This document shows, piece after piece, positions 25,420 to 27,317 of a stretch of 27,317 nt of DNA. Numbering within the stretch: position 1 is the stretch's first letter; every line of letters begins with the position of its first letter. The notes under the pieces are model-generated. The model was given only the letters and a program-made list of their open reading frames with translations. It did not search any database and was not told the origin of the DNA. This DNA comes from Fibrobacterota bacterium (GTDB taxonomy: Bacteria > Fibrobacterota > Chitinivibrionia > Chitinivibrionales > Chitinispirillaceae): contig JAEYNR010000095.1 in NCBI GenBank assembly GCA_023412475.1, positions 1 through 27,317 on the forward strand, given 5' to 3'. Made by a program: the position numbers and the translations under genes.

Positions 25420-26535
25420 ATGCGAATTGGTTTCGATGCTAAAAGGGCATTTTTTAATAAGACTGGCTTGGGGAACTACAGCCGTTCGGTAATAACAGGA
25501 TTGTCAGAACATTTTCCAAAGAACAGTTACCATCTTTACACTCCCAAACCTGGGAAGTCAAACAAGATCTTTGATTTTACCAATTGTTACATCAGCGGAC
25601 CTACTGGTATTTTTTTTAAAAGCCTGCCTTCGATCTGGCGTTCTTTTGGACTTTGTGAGCAGCTCAAAAAGGAAAAAATCGAAATCTATCATGGGTTAAC
25701 CAATGAAATTCCTGCAGGTATCGAAAAAACCACTGTTATGCCAGTGGTAACCATAGCAGATTTGATTTTTATGACCTGCCCAGAGCTGTATAAATCTATT
25801 GACAGAATGGTTTATACCAAAAAGGTGAATTATGCAGTCAAAGCTGCCCGAAGAGTTATTACTATCAGTAAAAAAACTGCTGATGATCTGATAAATCTGC
25901 TCTCTGTTGATCAGTCCAAAATAAGGATTATCTATCCAGGATGTGACAGGGTATTCTGGAACCGTATCGATTCTGTAAAGCGAGCTGAAGTAATTAAAAA
26001 ATATGGAGTTCCTGAAGAGTTTATATTGTCTGTGGGTACTATTGAAGAGCGTAAAAATGTGTTGGCAATTGTGAAAGCTCTTTACGAAAATAAGATTGAT
26101 TTCCCTTTAGTGGTGATCGGAAGAGCTACTGCTTACCTGGAGCAGGTTAAAGGTTACATCGAAGAGAATAAAGTTAGTAATGTCTATTTTCTGCACAATG
26201 TCACCATGGAAGATCTTCCATGCTTCTATCAACAGGCCCAGGTATTTGTTTATCCCTCGTTTTATGAGGGGTTTGGTATACCTATTCTTGAAGCCCTGGT
26301 TTCAGAGACACCAGTCATTACATCTAAGGGTGGTTGTTTTGCTGAAGCTGGTGGAGAGCAGTCTATTTATATAGATCCGCAAAACACGGCAGAACTTGCA
26401 GATGCCATTAAGAATGTTTTTAGTGATAATGCTTTAAGATGCAGGATGATTGAAGGAGGATTGGATCATGCTGGGAAATTTAAAGATGAGAGTATAGCCC
26501 GGGCTTATATGGATGTCTATGAAGGGACGGACTGA
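25420..26535 (+). CDS. GT4-family (GT-B) glycosyltransferase
   Basis: This 371-residue enzyme has the two-domain GT-B layout of glycosyltransferase family 4. The N-terminal acceptor domain opens with MRIGFDAKRAF and GLGNYSRSV. The C-terminal donor domain starts near VGTIEERKN (about residue 206) and has the nucleotide-sugar motif E283-x7-E291 in YEGFGIPILEAL. The short Glu-Gly-Phe-Gly box and the overall pattern fit mannosyl- or glucosyltransferases that build surface polysaccharides. It is cytoplasmic or membrane-associated, with no membrane helix. AAGGAG directly before the ATG overlaps the end of the upstream gene, a sign of translational coupling with the exported protein. Donor and acceptor sugars cannot be named. 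It is followed by a polypyrimidine tract and no clear terminator. Confidence 0.92.
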   Translation: MRIGFDAKRAFFNKTGLGNYSRSVITGLSEHFPKNSYHLYTPKPGKSNKIFDFTNCYISGPTGIFFKSLPSIWRSFGLCEQLKKEKIEIYHGLTNEIPAGIEKTTVMPVVTIADLIFMTCPELYKSIDRMVYTKKVNYAVKAARRVITISKKTADDLINLLSVDQSKIRIIYPGCDRVFWNRIDSVKRAEVIKKYGVPEEFILSVGTIEERKNVLAIVKALYENKIDFPLVVIGRATAYLEQVKGYIEENKVSNVYFLHNVTMEDLPCFYQQAQVFVYPSFYEGFGIPILEALVSETPVITSKGGCFAEAGGEQSIYIDPQNTAELADAIKNVFSDNALRCRMIEGGLDHAGKFKDESIARAYMDVYEGTD

Positions 26536-26604
26536 TCTTTTCTGCTTCTCCTTTCTTCTTCCTTCCCTTCCCTTCGGGACGGACTACTTTAATTTAGATT
26601 AAAG
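26524..26604. repeat. Direct repeat GGGACGGACT around a polypyrimidine tract
   Basis: GGGACGGACT occurs at 26524-26533 (the last codons of the GT4 gene) and again at 26576-26585, separated by about 42 bases of almost pure C and T. Just after it CTTTAAT/ATTAAAG (26587-26604) is a perfect 7-bp inverted repeat with a 4-base loop. The layout could come from slippage or duplication at the gene end, or act as a weak terminator. Confidence 0.4.
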
Positions 26605-26752
26605 AAAACCAATAACATTTTTCTATATCAAGAAGACGTTTATAAATTCTGTTGGAATATGCTTTCTTTTGTCGTAATTGCAACTGTGAACAGGTTTGGA
26701 AGCACATGATTTAATGAAGAATTACCAATTCAAGAAATAAGAAGTGTTTTTG

Positions 26753-27317
26753 TCAGGAGTATTTAAATATTTCCGGAACAGTTATATCTATGGCAGTCCC
26801 CTTCTGAACCAGAACTGCAATGGGAGAAATAGTTGTGCCAAGAAACCCCGCAATAACCGAAAGCGGAACAAACTCCTGTATGTGCAAGCGATAACAGAAA
26901 TCTGCGCGCGCTTTAGCACGTTTATTATTCCTCCCCCTTCTTTTCAGTTCGTTCATGGAGATTCCGTACTTTTGGCAAACTCTACTTGCAATTGTTTTTA
27001 GTATATGAGGATAGTCGGCTTTACGATGGTTCCGATGAATGAAATCCTTGTGAACATCCATTATTTTAGTAACAAATTCAGGATCACCGATAACCGCTGG
27101 CCATCCCTTACAGGAGCCAGTTATTTCAGTTGCTTCTATTTTTGAGAGCTGCCCAGCGGTTTCTGTATTTTCACCACAGCTTTGAATCAAAAATTCAATG
27201 TATGATTTTAGCGCTGTCTCTTCGTTTTCACCAAAGCGACGGAGACATTCCTCTCGTTTCTGGAAACTCTTCCCTGCCGCGTATTTATCTCCCATCAGAA
27301 AACCATGACCACACCAG
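26753..27317 (-). CDS. RAYT-type transposase, C-terminal part (runs off the window)
   Basis: REP-associated tyrosine transposases are single-copy Y1/HUH-type enzymes thought to copy or move REP palindromes. Only the C-terminal part is seen. The frame stays open to the window edge, and codons before the internal ATG at 27295 read WCGHGFLMGDKY, matching the conserved segment that in this family joins the Y1 transposase domain to the rest; the true start therefore lies to the right of the window. The last about 100 residues resemble the DnaA C-terminal DNA-binding domain (ILKTIASRVCQKYGIS followed by NNKRAKARADFCYRL), a fusion known in several RAYT groups. The catalytic HUH and Tyr motifs are outside the window, so activity cannot be judged. 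REP-like palindromes at 22-49 and 5251-5278 are possible substrates. Confidence 0.75.
   Translation of the reverse strand, partial: WCGHGFLMGDKYAAGKSFQKREECLRRFGENEETALKSYIEFLIQSCGENTETAGQLSKIEATEITGSCKGWPAVIGDPEFVTKIMDVHKDFIHRNHRKADYPHILKTIASRVCQKYGISMNELKRRGRNNKRAKARADFCYRLHIQEFVPLSVIAGFLGTTISPIAVLVQKGTAIDITVPEIFKYS

Overview
The window is an ordinary-looking bacterial chromosome segment with moderate-to-low G+C (judged by eye), AT-rich intergenic gaps and good Shine-Dalgarno (SD) sites in front of many genes. It carries 14 well-supported protein genes or gene parts, one weaker hypothetical gene, a broken group II intron, a Cys-rich gene remnant and several palindromic repeats. No tRNA, rRNA or CRISPR array was found. 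The gene set (SMC, membrane pyrophosphatase, RlhA-type U32 protein, three-domain NifU, radical SAM protein fused to DUF2344, bacterial GH3-type ligase, meso-diaminopimelate dehydrogenase) suggests an anaerobic or microaerophilic Gram-negative-type bacterium, possibly of the Fibrobacterota/FCB kind. That placement is inference; no marker gene settles it.

Left part (1-8,550): a long perfect-looking hairpin terminator, a small hypothetical gene, then smc followed 27 bp later by a membrane-anchored GyrI-like protein. After an almost 800-bp gap comes a U32 (RlhA-type) gene, which converges on hppA. Two copies of a 28-nt REP-like palindrome lie at 22-49 and 5251-5278, and two diverged copies of another short repeat lie in the gaps on either side of the U32 gene.

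Middle (8,500-18,300): hppA (minus, with a matching terminator and candidate promoter) is divergent from a GT2-TPR glycosyltransferase and a GH3-family ligase. Next comes a gap with a nested inverted repeat, then ddh. ddh converges on a minus-strand DHH phosphoesterase-nifU operon that ends in a clear terminator.

Right part (18,300-27,317): a YfcE-like metallophosphatase divergent from the DHH-nifU operon (with a perfect inverted repeat in the shared promoter region), a large radical SAM-DUF2344 fusion, a decayed stretch (Cys-rich frame without a start codon, then a group II intron reduced to its RT core and domains V-VI), mdh on the minus strand, an exported protein of unknown function translationally linked to a GT4 glycosyltransferase, and the C-terminal part of a REP-associated tyrosine transposase (RAYT) that runs off the window edge. 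The RAYT plus REP-like palindromes, and the intron relic, are the signs of mobile DNA here; most of the rest is housekeeping metabolism, chromosome maintenance, Fe-S assembly and cell-surface sugar transfer.
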